Below are positions 52,014-64,000 of a stretch of DNA of 64,000 bases, piece by piece (positions within the stretch are counted from its first letter, which is position 1; each line of letters opens with the position of its first letter). Under the pieces are notes generated by a model. The model was not told where the DNA came from. It ran no database searches and was given only the letters and a program-made list of their open reading frames with translations. Made by a program: the position numbers and the translations under genes. The DNA is from Polyodon spathula. Its lineage: Eukaryota; Chordata; Actinopteri; Acipenseriformes; Polyodontidae. The DNA is taken from contig NC_054539.1 in NCBI RefSeq assembly GCF_017654505.1, positions 73,052,913 through 73,116,912 of the forward strand. Direction: 5' to 3'.

Positions 52014-52076
52014 TTGTTTTTATTAAGTCTAAATTTTAAAATTCTAGGTGATGCAAAACCTTTGACTACAGCTGTA
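51715..52076. mobile_element. Tc1/mariner-type MITE carrying a (GT)n expansion
   Basis: Left end CGCTATAGCCAAAGGGTTTG and right end, in reverse complement, CAGCTGTAGTCAAAGGTTTT form imperfect terminal inverted repeats. Internal blocks match the partial element at 34374-34558. The (TG)n run at 51941-52010 lies inside it. Confidence 0.7.
51941..52010. repeat. (TG)n microsatellite, 70 bp
   Basis: 35 uninterrupted TG units. Confidence 0.95.
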
Positions 52077-55000
52077 TGCAAAATGAAGTGCTAAATTCAA
52101 ATGGTGGAAAGTGTTTATTGGCTTACACACGGAACAGAAATGTAAACATGAAGCCTTATTTCGACAAGGGGCAAACTTCCAGGCCTTTGGACATATGCTA
52201 GCAGCCCTTGATGTAGCTCCCTGTCTATTCCTCTTTTACTGCCAAAAACTCTACCTGAGTCTCGGAGTAAACGTGACACAGGGAAGCCCGTGTGAATGGC
52301 GGTTGGAATAATCCCTCGGGCATTGTCAGTGCTGCAATCATTTACATAATAAAAGTTGCTTCCTTTGTTCTTTCACACTAACTGCTGCCTATTAAAACCA
52401 GCTCATGTACTTCTTGCAGGCTGGCCCAGGCTTGCCTCCCTACACCCTTAGCCAGCATATTCTAGGATGTGTTCTGGCACGGATTTGCTATTGACCGCAA
52501 ATCACTCAGAGATGAGTCATCTCTCCTTTCAAGTGAAATTCCTTGACCAGCATTCGTCGGTGTGCAGTTCAGTGCAGAAGCGCGGCTTGTTCTGGTATTC
52601 TGGTTATGACTCATTTGCAGATCAGTCAGTCTGGGGATTCACAGGGGTTTTGATGGTTTGTTTTTTAAGACTTTTAAGTCTTATTCACAAACTGGAACTC
52701 ATTTCAAGTTTATTCCTGTTTGTTTTAATGAATTATCTAAAGCTGGATATAAATGAAATGGATCTAGACTTTTGGAGACTGTCAATTTCAGCATTACAGT
52801 TTTATGAACACAGCCCTCTTATATGTAAATAGAATCTGCACTCCACGTGGCAACAAAAAACTTTTCATAAAGGATAAGTATATCACAATTACATTATAGT
52901 ATATATGTTTTTACAGAAGCTGTTTTGGTAAATGTTTATTTCAAGGCCATTAAATATCTTTTGTAGTATTGCACACTATAACCATTGTTTATGTTCATCT
53001 GTACTTCGCAGTCATTCACATTTCTGTTCAGTACAAGCGGATACAGTGGCACCTCCAATAAACAGCCCTATACGTTCTTTATGAACTGGCTAAAACTGTT
53101 TTAACTGTATTACAAATGTGAAGTTCATAAATGTTATCAAGTGTCAATATCATTGAGTTCAAAAAGAGTTTAACATTGTGCCAGGGCGAAGTTGCTGTGC
53201 TCAACTAAAGTTCACCAAATAATTTGAAGGTTTGAATTGTCAGTTATGCAGTTCTGACAATACAATTGATAAAAGTGTTATTAATGTTGTTTAATTATTT
53301 TTTGTTAGCATTTTAAAAATGAAGAAATGCCTCGACTTCTGACTGTGCTTTCAGATCCTCTTGTGATCCACTGTTATTGTTTGTTCAGTATGTTTGTACA
53401 GTCATATCTCTTTCACAGTCTGCAGATACAGATACAGATATACCAATCCCACAGTATACAGGCAATACATTGTTTCTTATACAAAACAGAACCCCAGAAT
53501 CTTAGTTACAATACATGCAAGACCTTTTAAACAGTCTAAATAATTTAAGTTTGAGACCCACTTTATAACTGTTCCTATGTCTTGACATGTAAGAAAAAAC
53601 CTTCTTTATTTAAATGATCAGATTTCATGTCTTGGGCACAGTGAGACTGGCACATTTTCAAAACGCCAGTTATACTTTGAGTCACTAAACAAAAATCCTG
53701 TCACTACCAACTGAGGAGCTCATTTAAGACGAGATAGATCATTTCCTCTTTAAACTCATAGCAACCAGTTTAGTTCTATATCTATCTGTCTCAGTACAAG
53801 TCTTTCATTTGAGTACATGTGAGTTAATCTGGCATGGTCTATCTGAATTACTCTTTCTGTTTCAGATATGTAGCTTGTTAATACTATGGAAAACATTATG
53901 CTTGTTGCTGACATCTAGTGGGATAAATTGTGTTACATGGTACGGTTCATTGATGATACAAAACAACCAATAAAAAAATCATGCTCACTACCGTAGCAAC
54001 TCAATGGTCGTGTTTTTGTAAATGTACTACTACTGTCACTGCCACATATTCAACAGCTCATGAATGCAGTCTTCATATTTACAATGTTTCCAGAAGATAA
54101 CGACCAAGCCGTTTAAGGTAATGGCTTCACATTCAGTTTACATGTGTTCTATGAATCCCTACAGTAGGTCAAGTTTGATTGTGGGTATTGTGCAAGAAAA
54201 ATGGTACCTTCAATTCTTCCTATCCTAGATAATTATCCATACCCCACCATATTCTCTGGGTCTGTGAACAGGAACATGTTCTCAGTTCATCCTCCCTGGT
54301 TAAATAGGGAGTTTATATTAGTCCATGTCAGAAACCCACCACATTCAGCACAGCTGGCTGTCTCTGGTGAGGAGGCCCAGGACTGGCTGGATGAGAGGAG
54401 TCTTTCTTGGCTCTTGTTGGCATTGTGCCTTCCTGTAGCCAGAGCCATTATCCTTTTCAAACTAAGAGGAACCAGCTTCCAAAGATAAGAATGTGAAATT
54501 GAAACAAGCTCAAAGGTTGCAGCCATGTCAGTGGAAAGCCACTGCAGCAATGAAAGACTGCATCATCACGGTCACTGACCTCTCAAAGTTTAATTCTAAA
54601 TATAATCTAACAAGGTGAAGCATCTGGGAAGGGCACAGTACAATAGCACCTGTTGCTGGGAATAGTGATACTGTAAAACTTCCTAGAAGTAAACTGCAAT
54701 TAAATTCTGAAGCAAAACCTAAACCAAGAAAGATGACTCCCTTTGTCACTGGTATACTGGAGTACACGCTAGGGTAGGTTTGAGCTTCAAGCAGTACTTT
54801 ATTGAAATATTCAAATTCAGAATGAAATATTAAAACGTCCTAGAGGTTTACACAGGGACAAATATGAGTGAACTAGCAGATTTGACAGATTCGCTTTGCA
54901 TAGTAAGTGTGCATATTTTCAGAAAATGCTTCTTGCCTGATTTGCTCACTTCTATTATTCATTTTAAAGAGAACGTGACATGGGCCCTATTTTGAAGCAA

Positions 55001-56279
55001 GTGGAAGGGCAAATTTTCTGCAAATGATAGAAAACATTGTAAAACCAGCACGAAACAGTTCAGCTGTGGTTCTGAGTAGTTTCTTTCTAATGTGCCTTGC
55101 TTCACAATAAAGCCACAAGTGTATGTACATGTACATCCCACAGTAGTGTTTATCAGAAAGGAGACCTTTCTCTTGTATAAACGGTGGTGCTTGTGGGAGA
55201 AGCTGCAGGTTACTTCATAGTGTCATGAGTTTGCTGGCTTAATTTCCAGGTTCATGGAACTGTATGTGTATTGGAAATGTGAGCAGAGTCAGATCTCACT
55301 TGAGACACTCCCAGAGTGAGACCTGACGGCTCTATGGTGGCCTGGCAATTTATAATTCAATTCACACTCCCTGAGGTGGACATTCTGCAGCAGAAATTTA
55401 AAGGATGCTGGGGAGGCTCGTCTTTTGTATCCTTTGTGGATGGATAAGCTACTAAGAACAGCAGCCGAATATTTCCTGTAATAAGTTGTTTCTTGCTAGT
55501 TTTGCTCTGTTACAATTGTTTAATTTCTGGATGAACATTTCCCTCAACGGTAGCTTAAAACTAAGGGTCCTTTGAGTCTGATACGGTATTGAAAAACTAA
55601 AATAATACATGCTCCATCTGAATTACTCATGCATTTTACAAATAATTATCCGTTAAGATTAAAATATGTACAGTAGTTGCTGGAAGGGCATTATGTGAGT
55701 TATTTTGAGCTCATTTTAGATAATAAGCATGGGTATCTGGCCTTGACATTAACAACATTGCAAGGACCACCCCTCAACTTAATATAACCAACTTGATTGA
55801 TTCATCTCTGGTCCACCTAGCCTAAGGGCTTTAAACGACAAGCCGAGGAGTTTAAAAACATTCAAAAATCTCAGAAAATGTAGCCAATCACAGCAGCCCC
55901 TCGGTTGAAACCACACCTTCGTCCCTCCCCTAGGTCCTTTTGCTCTTATGACACACATACGCGAATCACTTTCTTTGGTATCTAAATGTGGTACGATATT
56001 CTGACAAAAGGCCTGCTTTTTCGCCCATAATTACTGTTTGTAGATATACTTTTAGTACATCCACACTGTATTAATCCGATTCATAAGTCATGAATTAATT
56101 TAAAACAAATACGTAAGTAAATAAATAAGTATTCGTTAGGCATTCTATAGCACTTTGGAAAGAAAATGTTGGATGTTGTATATTACACGTAATCTGCAAG
56201 ACACATTTACTGTACTTTAGAAGTGCCAAAAACCTTTGCAGTTTGTTGTTATTATTATTATTATTTTCTTAGTGCTCTG
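52077..56279. other. Intergenic DNA, no gene recognised
   Basis: No exon or repeat family can be supported. A CCAAT-type box (AGCCAATCA) occurs near 55883, about 400 bp before the CpG-rich region, and may belong to that promoter. Confidence 0.45.
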
Positions 56280-56640
56280 CACAGTTTTATAAGTCATGGC
56301 GCGAGCACTGACATAGAAACTATCCCGCCGCGTGCGCAGACGGGTTGCGCGCTGCGCGTGCTAGCTAGGGCAATTCACGAAAAGAGCTGCGGACGATTCT
56401 TTGAGTAGGCGCCCAAACCGCCTGCGGCACCAACGCAATCTGTAGCGCGTATTGTTGTGAATGAGGGGGTGATGACGTCAACGTTCGAATGTCAACAATG
56501 CAGCGATTGAGAGTAGGCGTTCCATTAGAAAGTAACAAACAGGAGAGAAGGATCTGCACGCTGCACACTGCTATTCACCCAACAAAAACAACGCGAATAA
56601 CAACAACCAGGCGCCCCTTTACTCACCCCTGAACATTTCA
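56280..56640 (+). promoter_or_regulatory. CpG-rich promoter of the next gene (probably BACH2)
   Basis: CpG density rises sharply between about 56295 and 56480. It contains TGCGCAGACG and GCGCGCTGCGCGT blocks (NRF1-like) and a perfect cAMP-response element TGACGTCA at 56473-56480. No TATA box is seen. In human, BACH2 lies next to MAP3K7 on the same strand, downstream of it, with a CpG-island promoter and non-coding first exons. Position and orientation fit that here. Confidence 0.6.
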
Positions 56641-56774
56641 CCTTGTCCACAAAATACCTGCAGCTCGGGGGCTTTGAGAAACTCCACAAGGAAGTCACCA
56701 TGTGAAAAAAATCTTACTTGGTGAACAGACAAAAAGGCTGGATTGCAAGAAAAAAAAAAATCGAAAGTTAAAAG
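56481..56774 (+). other. Putative non-coding first exon (BACH2 5' UTR candidate)
   Basis: The stretch between the CpG-rich core and a strong donor AAAAG|gtgagc at 56775 has no long frame in the + orientation. It is compatible with a 5' UTR exon. The start is unknown. BACH2 itself would encode its BTB/bZIP protein far beyond this window; no coding exon is visible here. Confidence 0.4.
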
Positions 56775-57375
56775 GTGAGCAGCTGTATAAGCATTGTACT
56801 TCTTTGCTGTTGGCATTGCACAACGGGTATACGGTTACAAAACGTGTGTGTGTGGGGGGGGGTGTGGGTGGTAATGCTGGCGTATTAGGGGCGCTGAACG
56901 CGAAAAACAAATGCTGTAATGCGAAGAAAGAAAACGCATGTGTTCTGAATGCAGTCCAGAAGCGTGTATTGTTGTCAGCTCTGCATTTCATTTCAGCTAA
57001 AGTTAGATTAACCAGATAGCTAGATTATTTTTTATTTGTTTTTATTTTTTTCATTTTACGTCTTGCACATCCTGTCCGGTAGTCAGCTGGTCATTATTCT
57101 TTTAGTTTGTGTGTGTGTTGGATGCAGTCGGAGCCGGGTGGGGATGGCTCTGCAGTGTTAGAGACAGAGCTGTCAGTTTCGAAGGCTTTGACCGATCACA
57201 CGGCCATGGCAAAGGGGCAGACACGATGTTACGATTTAAAAAAATACAAATAAAAAACATAGTGTGTTTTTTACTCCGTATCGTCGGATTAAAATAGAAT
57301 CTACTGTACCGGTATCGCAAATTGTTCTTGACCTCATATATTAATACAGTGATCAATGAAGGAAAACAAAATTGC

Positions 57376-57411
<36 letters not shown>

Positions 57412-59539
57412 TATTTTAAAACAAACCGTTTTGTGTGAAAACGCGAGTAACGCTGTGGTATTCATTCATTGGTTAACAAAGTATGCGGCTAAAAGCAAGA
57501 ATTACACTACCGTCTCATTTATCCGCATACAATCAGCGAAATATTTGCTGTGTAAGGCAGGCGCCGCTGTCCTTATTTGGTTCAACAGCAAATGAAAACT
57601 GCACTTGTGACCCCAGGCGTCTGCAGAGATATCGACGGTTTTATTTATTTATTGATTTTGCTATGGGATATTTACTTTGCCGGATTATAATAGCATTACA
57701 CAAATAGTATATTTATGTAACGTTTGCTGAAAATATGGTTCCGAATATTGTAGTGTATTTCCCTTTAACTTCACCTCAAATACATTCTGGCTGTACCCGT
57801 GTAGCATTGTCCTGGCGGATATTCATAGACGCATGTTTGGGTATAAATGACCCCGTTTTAAAATAGAAGCAGCTCGTGTGACATGCTGTCTTATATATAT
57901 ATATAGTTGTGAGACTGAAGTAAACTAATTTCTTGTAGCACTGTACAATGTGAATGGCAGTATTTCCGCGCACAAAACGACAATGCAGCCCTTGTGAATC
58001 GCATTGGTTTCTTTGTCCCAAACTCTTGAACATGTCAACTTGATATGATGCGGTGCCACATCGAGAAAATGCGCTTTTAGCAATGCTTTAGAACGCACCA
58101 CGTTTTACTGTGCCTGTTAAAAGTGTAAAATCAAAGCTCGGTGTTGGTGTTGAACTATTTGCGCTACTGTAATAATGAAAGTCACTCCTTTGTCTAGTAG
58201 TAATGTTAAAGAGGTCAAAGTAAAATGATTGAATTTGCAGGGATTTCAATTATTTATATTCAGAGCATCCAGCATTTCTTTGAGTAAAGCAGGAAAGTAG
58301 AAGCTCAGATTATTTTTTCCTCCCTCATTACAATGCATTGTAAGGAAATGAAATGTTATTCCTTTGGGTAAAGATCTGGCTGTCATGAACGAAGCTGAGT
58401 GTGAACTCGTGCCCTCCCTTTTTGCACACCCGCTATTTTTAAATTATAGTGACATGCTTCTAAAAATAATAGCCATTGAAAGCTCTGCTTGATTGCAATA
58501 ACAGAACTGGCTGGCTCTAATGACATGCAGCGCGTATTTAGGGTGAATGCATTAGCTTTGTCTGGCTTCTTAAACAGATAATACTTATTTTTTTTGCAGT
58601 GCTTAATTTTGTGCTTTATATGCTATACAGCTATGTGTAGTGTTTTAATTCACTGTTTAAGTAGCAAATATACTGTGATTATGAATCCATATTAATTGTT
58701 AATTGTAAGGGGGGGGGGTATTAAACCATGCACAAATGCTTTACCTAATTGAAGAATTAACATGCACACCTTGTTTTATATTGATGTTATTAAGTAAGAA
58801 ATGTGCGTTTTGAACTGGAAAAGGAATTGAATAATTTCACCAGAAGTGTTTATAACTACATACTATTGATGCACAGTACAGTTCAACTATTACATATTCC
58901 TATATTTAGCATGCTGCGTGTGTTGCAAAGAAATATGTATTGTAAAATTAGCAAAAAAATACAGAGTAATACAACAAATGGCAAACCAGTTTAGACATAC
59001 ACTTTTAAACATGCATTAGTTTTGTTAGCTGATTGCAGTAATAGTATAGGCTTCTAGATAATTCCACAATAAACACGTAAATAGTGACTCACCAAATACA
59101 AAGTATCCTTTTAAATATGTTCAGGGCCTCTTTGCCATCCACATGTACATCACTTGAGGTGATGTATTTCTTTACCTCTTTTTGCTATGTGCTGTCTTTT
59201 TTATTCCTTTCAACTTAAAAAACTTCCTTGCCATTCATTATATTTAAATCCATGCAGAAGTTTACAAACTGTGGCACAGTCTGCATCTTTGAGTTTTTTT
59301 AAGCAAAATAAGTTTAACTGTGACAGTTTCACTGGCCATGTCATTTTTGTCAACAACTGCTATCACCTGACGAGGCCCTAGCATGGTATAAATGTACTGG
59401 ATTGGGGTAGGGGGTACTGCTCTGTCTAGAATGTTTAACAGGTCTCTTTAATGTCAGACTACAGTCAAATTTAGCAGTGCTTCCAGAGTCTGAATGCCCT
59501 AGTTTGGGAAGCACTACAGAATCAGCCAGCTGCTTACTC
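56775..59539. other. Candidate first intron of the next gene; no coding exon
   Basis: Includes an (AAT)n repeat at 57377-57410 and a (TA)n stretch near 57894. The 58240-58620 stretch is free of simple repeats and has balanced composition, possibly a conserved non-coding element, but this cannot be shown from one sequence. Confidence 0.35.
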
Positions 59540-60330
59540 ATGGTTCTCTGTCTTTGTAGGATGCACTAACAGAGCACAGATCAACAGACTGTGATTGAAG
59601 AACAGCATTTGCTGGCTTTAAAATACTAAAAATATGGATTAGGAACTTTCCAAGAACAAAGATTGCCTGTCTCTTAAGCTGAGAAAAGAGTCCACATGCT
59701 TCTGTACATAAGTGTATGGAAGCAATATCATACTCTGAGACTTCTGACAGTATATCAAGAATAAGATCCTGATTATCAACAACACATTTGGTCACTTCAA
59801 AATGGCTTGTCCAGCAAATTTCCAGCAATCTCTTTAGTGTAGGGCCTTTGTACTTTTGAGTAAGTTAGTGGTGATGAAAGAATGCATACAGAGAATTACA
59901 AAGATCAAAAAATCTCTTTGCACATGGTTCACTTTGAAATGCATGCACCTAAGTGCAGCTGATGGTTGTAACAATGTATCTACGGTATGTGCCTTCCTAG
60001 TGGTCTTTGCAGCAAAGCCTGCACACCTCCATTAACTCCACTCATTGATGCACCATCATAGCATTGGCTGATGATGTTGTCTGCTTTAATGCCTATTCAG
60101 AGAGGTGTTTTAGTATCTGAGCTGTATTGTATTCTGCATCCAACTGACGTAATTCAAGTAAGCCAATCAGATGTTCCTCAGGTATAGAATCACTAACAAA
60201 TCTCACAGTGATGGGCATGTTTTCTACATTGAACCCACTAGATGCAGAATGCATATATTTGTTTTTAAGTACCATTTTTCTTAATGTCTCTATCACCTCG
60301 AAGGGGGAGTTTATTGAAAACAAGAAAACG
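59538..60330 (-). pseudogene. hAT-type transposase remnant (ZMYM1/DUF4371-like)
   Basis: Minus-strand frame 60323-60093 reads MPITVRFVSDSIPEEHLIGL then RQLDAEYNTAQILKHL. The next frame carries CYDGASMSGVNGGVQALL (about 60070-60020). The frame 59828-59538 continues with LEICWTSHFEVTKCVVDN. These blocks, in this order, are the core of hAT transposases often annotated as zinc-finger MYM-type 1-like proteins. At least three frameshifts or stops break the frame, so it is dead. N- and C-terminal parts were not found. Confidence 0.8.
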
Positions 60331-60429
60331 CACTCTCCAATGCTGTTTTTCTCCCCTTGTTTTGGGCCTAACAGAGAACCAATGGTCTCTCCTGTTGCCT
60401 GTCTCTGTTTAAACTCACTCCGGGTATGG

Positions 60430-61416
60430 TATAGTTAACTCACACACTCAGAAACACAAAATTCTACCAATCTTCTATTCTGTCTCATCCTTGACCTTTA
60501 TTATATTAATATAAAGAGAACAAATTCTAAACTTATTTATAAAAATACAGTAAAACAAAATACAGCTGTACCATTAAAAGACATACAACTACAGCTCTTC
60601 TTGCGTTTGCGCAGCTTATTTTTTTAATCGCCCCCCCCCCCAAAAAAAAACAACTAGAAAAAAAAAAAAAAAATTATCCTTAAAACGGGATGTCTTTGGC
60701 AAATCCTATTTTTAAAAGCTTCTTTTTCCCTCAATATTTATGATGCAAGATGCAGTCGTAGATTGGCTGAAAAAGTACCGCAGTATCCAGTACTGAAAAC
60801 TGTAGCTTAGGCTATACTGATTAAGTCTTTTATGTTTCACCATCCCAAGCAAAATAAAAACCAAACAAACAAACGCTCACTCCAAAAGTCAGTATAGCTA
60901 TCCAATTTAAGTTTTCCTGGTTTGCTGCTTTTAGCCAGAACACTCCAGCGAGCTTGTCTCCATGTTGTAACGACACAAGAAAAATGAAAAATATGTAGCC
61001 AAAGAAAATTATAGTATCTCTGAGCAGCGCACCAATATATCATAGCAAAAAAAACATACAAAATAATCATCAGTCAAACACGTTCGATAATTGCTCTAAC
61101 TTGAAGAAGTTCAGCTGACCGTCCAGTTAAGTCAGTGAAGAAATAATCCATTCTATCTGTATTTATTTAGCAAAATTAAACATTTTACATTTTATCATTT
61201 ACCTTAAACATTTTTTTCCACTGTATATATTTGACTAGGCTACTTTGTTACTTTGAGATATACCTTTACTTTTTTTTAAACGAAATAAACAACTCACTGT
61301 GCACTCTGCTCTTGCCACCATACAGTTTGTATTTTCTTTCCCCCTCTTTATAGTGTGGCAGGTAGAGGGACAGCACTTAAAGAAACACACCTCCACTGAG
61401 CCAGTACGGCACACTA
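60430..61416 (-). repeat. Possible 3' LTR of the Ty3/gypsy element
   Basis: Lies just downstream, on the minus strand, of the integrase end and of a G22 run that could be a degenerate polypurine tract. Inside it a TATAAAG box (minus strand, about 61348-61354) and an AATAAA on the minus strand near 60500 would fit an LTR. No second LTR is in the window, so borders are guesses. Confidence 0.3.
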
Positions 61417-61438
61417 CCCCCCCCCCCCCCCCCCCCCC
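61417..61438 (+). repeat. Poly-C tract (C22)
   Basis: Reads as G22 on the strand of the adjacent retrotransposon, at the position where a polypurine tract would sit. Confidence 0.85.
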
Positions 61439-61548
61439 AGTAAAAGCTAACACTTCCAGGGGTTGCTTGATCTTGGTCTAGCTCATCCTGTGTACACCCT
61501 AGAAATTCGTCAGTGCTGTCTACTTCATTAAAAATTCTCACCTTACAT

Positions 61549-64000
61549 CTATAATGAGGGATAAAACGGTTTCAGGTTAACAATATGAGCAATTCTCAAA
61601 TATTCACCATTATTTTCCCTAACAACTTGGTAATTAACAGATCCAAGTGTTTTAACAGACATGTAAGGACCCCTCCACTGTGGAGATAGTTTGGCAAGAT
61701 AAAATTCAAAAGTCTTGGACTGAGGATGAGTGCATGTCCACACTCTATCTTTGAGTTCATGACTTGTCTCGTCTATTCTTGTTATAATTTCTCTTCTGTC
61801 GAGACTGTGCTTTTAGAAGATTTTCTTGAACTCTTTTGTGCATCTCTGCTAATTTAGAAAAAAACGTCAAAAGGAAATTCATCAGGCCGAACATCACACT
61901 GAAAGATGTTCTCCAACGGGCCTTTGAGAGTTCATCCTAAATTAATTTTCACAGGAGAATATCTAGTTGATTTGTGAATGTCGGAATTCATAGCAAAACT
62001 CAACTCTGACAGGTATTGATCTGCTACGTAAGAAGCAAGCATTGGTTTCAGGGTTTTGTTGACTCTTTCTGTTAAGTTTGTTTGTGGGTGATATGAAGTT
62101 GTCAATTTTTTAACACCCAGCCATTGATCACAGACGTCCTTTAAAACTTGAGACACAAACTGTGATCCACAATCAGACAAGGAAAAGTGAGGCGTTCCCC
62201 ACCTGGGGAATACTTCCTTGTAGTTTCCTGCCAACTACTATGCCTGTGGCATTCCATAAGGGAAATAATTCAACCCACTTTGAATAGTACTCTAACACAA
62301 GAAGTAACTGAGTATTTCCTTTAGTACTGTGTGGCAAAGGATCCATCAAGTCTAGGCCAAGGATAATGAACTTCTGTTTGTTGGATTTTCCCAGCTGATA
62401 GTCGGTTTTCCAGTTTATAAGCCTGACAGACTTGAGAATCTCATACATAATTTGCATCATCGTTCCACAGTTTAGGTCAGACATACCACATGCAATTTTT
62501 ATTTTCAAGTCTCCACTCAAAGGATTGTTGTGGTAAGCATACAGAACTGGAGTGTGCAATGCTTGTAGGATATATACTTGATAAAGATATCCCTGTTTTG
62601 GCTGTTTCACTTTTCTATAGACTTTCTCTTCCACTAACTCATAGCAGTTATTGCGTTCTGAATTTGTGGAAGCTTCCTCAGCAAGCAGAAGTGTTTGATA
62701 CTTCTTGGTCATTTCATCGTGCATTCCAGATATCCTCATCACTCAGTGGAAAAAGGTTCAAACCTCTCTTTCTGTATGCAGCGTGTCTGCACACTCAGAA
62801 ATGTTTTCAAGAATGGAAGAAGAAATTCTTGAAAGAGCATCTGCAGCACAATTCAGTTTTCCCTTTTTATTTTCAATGGAGAAATAAATTCTTGCATGCG
62901 CAACACCCACCGAATTAGAGGAGAGTTGGGTTTACTAGTGTTAAAAACAGTGAAGCGTGATTAGTCACTACTGTAAAATGTTTCCCTTCTAAGTAGTGTC
63001 GCCACTTTTCTAGAGCCAAAATTACTGTCAAGCACTCACATTTGGTGGTTGAGTAATTTCTTTCTGGTGATGTTAAAGATCTATTGGCATAAGCAAGAAC
63101 TTTTTCTGAGGATGGAGAGGTATGTTGTCCTAGACCACAGGCACTTGCATCAGTATACATAATGAGTGACAGTTGCAAATTTGGATGTTTCAGAATTGGA
63201 GGTGAAATCAGACAATTTTTTTAAAGACTGGAATGCAGTTTGGCACACAGTAGTCCATTTTAACTTGGCACCTTTCTTCTTCAGTGCATTCAATGGTTCA
63301 GCAATTTGTGAAAGGTTGGAAACAAACCTTTAATATCACCCTGCAATGCCCAAAAATCTTTGAATTTCCTTGATGGTTTTAGGCTCAGGAAAACAGTTGA
63401 TGGCTTCAGTTTTCTCAGGATCAGCCTGAATCCCTTGGTTGGTTACCACATGTTCCAGAAAGTTAATTTGCTGTCTGCAAAATTGACACTTCTTTAAATT
63501 CAAAGTGAATCCAGCCCTTTCAAGTTTGCTTAAAGCTGCTTGAATATCCCGAAAATGTTGCTCCACACTAAAAGAATGATGATGTCATCCAGATATACAA
63601 ACCAGATATTCCATAACTCTCTGGTTGGTTGCAGGAGCATGTGTTAATCCAAATGGCATTACACAAAATTCATATAAGCCAAAAGGTGAACCAAAGGCAG
63701 TTTTCGTTTTACTATCACTGGCCATTTCAACATGCCAGTATCCGCTATTTAAATCCAAGGTGGTAAAAATAGATGGCACAGGTGTCATTGTCCATCAAAT
63801 CAACAGTACGAAGGTCACTCTTGAAATTAGGACTTAAAGGATGTGCTGAAGTAAGAATATCTCTGTTACTAAAGGGGAACAAGGCTAAAATATGCACAAG
63901 AACACAGAAATTGGACTATGGAACAATAGGATGGACAGTGTAAATGGATGGACAACGACACCTGTGCCTTCTGCCAGTTGTGCTGTCAATTCAACGCTTG
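61549..64000 (-). mobile_element. Broken Ty3/gypsy retrotransposon (RT, RNase H, integrase)
   Basis: Endogenous LTR retroelement on the minus strand; it continues past the window end. In order: reverse transcriptase (63788-63585: [23 protein letters not shown]), the YLDD box at 63595-63584 in another frame, then the thumb (63566-63336: FTLNLKKCQF, IQRFLGIAG). RNase H follows at 63178-62915 (MYTDASACGLG, ECLTVILALEKWRHYLEG, TNHASL, with Asn where the family has Asp). Integrase is at 62742-62173 (LDLMDPLP, YYSKWVELFP) and 62234-61932 (SDCGSQFVSQ, SYHPQTNLTERVN). A C-terminal integrase piece lies at 61743-61549 (LAKLSPQWRGPY). Several frameshifts and stops make it defective. Gag and protease are outside the window or lost. 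Confidence 0.92.

Noticed and set aside
52467..52832. 121-codon + strand frame
   Set aside because: No recognisable domain, no splice-site partner, hydrophobic AT-rich composition; likely chance.
54201..54550. Overlapping frames on both strands
   Set aside because: Possible interspersed repeat by composition, but no ends or family motif could be identified.

Overview
The window is vertebrate nuclear DNA. It contains one complete spliced gene, MAP3K7 (TAK1 kinase), on the + strand from the start codon at 4735 to the stop at 28674. Seventeen coding exons with GT/AG borders join in phase to 605 codons plus stop (human TAK1 is 606 residues). The repeats (CR1- and L2-type LINEs, Tc1/mariner elements and MITEs, a hAT remnant, a Ty3/gypsy retrotransposon, many CA/TA/CT/GT and poly-C tracts) point to a ray-finned fish. 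The CR1 family, with its 3' tail of CATAAGAA units, resembles repeats I associate with sturgeons, paddlefish and gars, so a non-teleost ray-finned fish is my best guess. That assignment is an inference.

Layout. 1-4030 is upstream DNA with a decayed L2-like LINE (2166-3470). 4030-4734 is a CpG-containing promoter and 5' leader with three short upstream ORFs. 4735-28674 is MAP3K7. Its introns carry a 31-bp tandem repeat (intron 1), a pogo/Tigger-like remnant (intron 2), a fold-back MITE ending about 45 bp before exon 6 (intron 5), a CR1 LINE (intron 8), a Tc1-type long-TIR element (intron 11) and a roughly 60-bp-arm hairpin (intron 14). 28675 to about 30775 is the 3' UTR. From about 31 to 56 kb I see no convincing host gene; there is a dead Tc1 transposon (31988-33522), an unidentified 183-codon ORF (minus, 33715-34266), a recent duplication near 39.7-44.1 kb split by a 2.5-kb CR1 LINE, a Harbinger-like element and small MITEs. 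At 56.28-56.77 kb a CpG-rich stretch with a CRE, NRF1-like motifs and a strong splice donor looks like the promoter and non-coding first exon of the next + strand gene. Human synteny (MAP3K7 followed by BACH2 in the same orientation) makes BACH2 the likely owner. 59.5-64 kb holds a hAT remnant and a broken Ty3/gypsy element on the minus strand.

Function. MAP3K7 encodes the MAP kinase kinase kinase that, with TAB1 and TAB2/3, passes TGF-beta, IL-1/TLR and TNF signals to IKK, JNK and p38. The catalytic lysine, HRD aspartate, DFG motif, activation-loop phosphosites and C-terminal TAB2/3-binding coiled coil are all present, as is the 81-nt exon 12 whose skipping makes the TAK1a isoform in mammals. 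Everything else is regulatory DNA or mobile-element debris. I did not find an undescribed multi-gene system. The most interesting signals are the chained uORFs, the palindromes in MAP3K7 introns, the ambiguous exon 6/7 junction, the G-tract before exon 12, and the LINE-split duplication.
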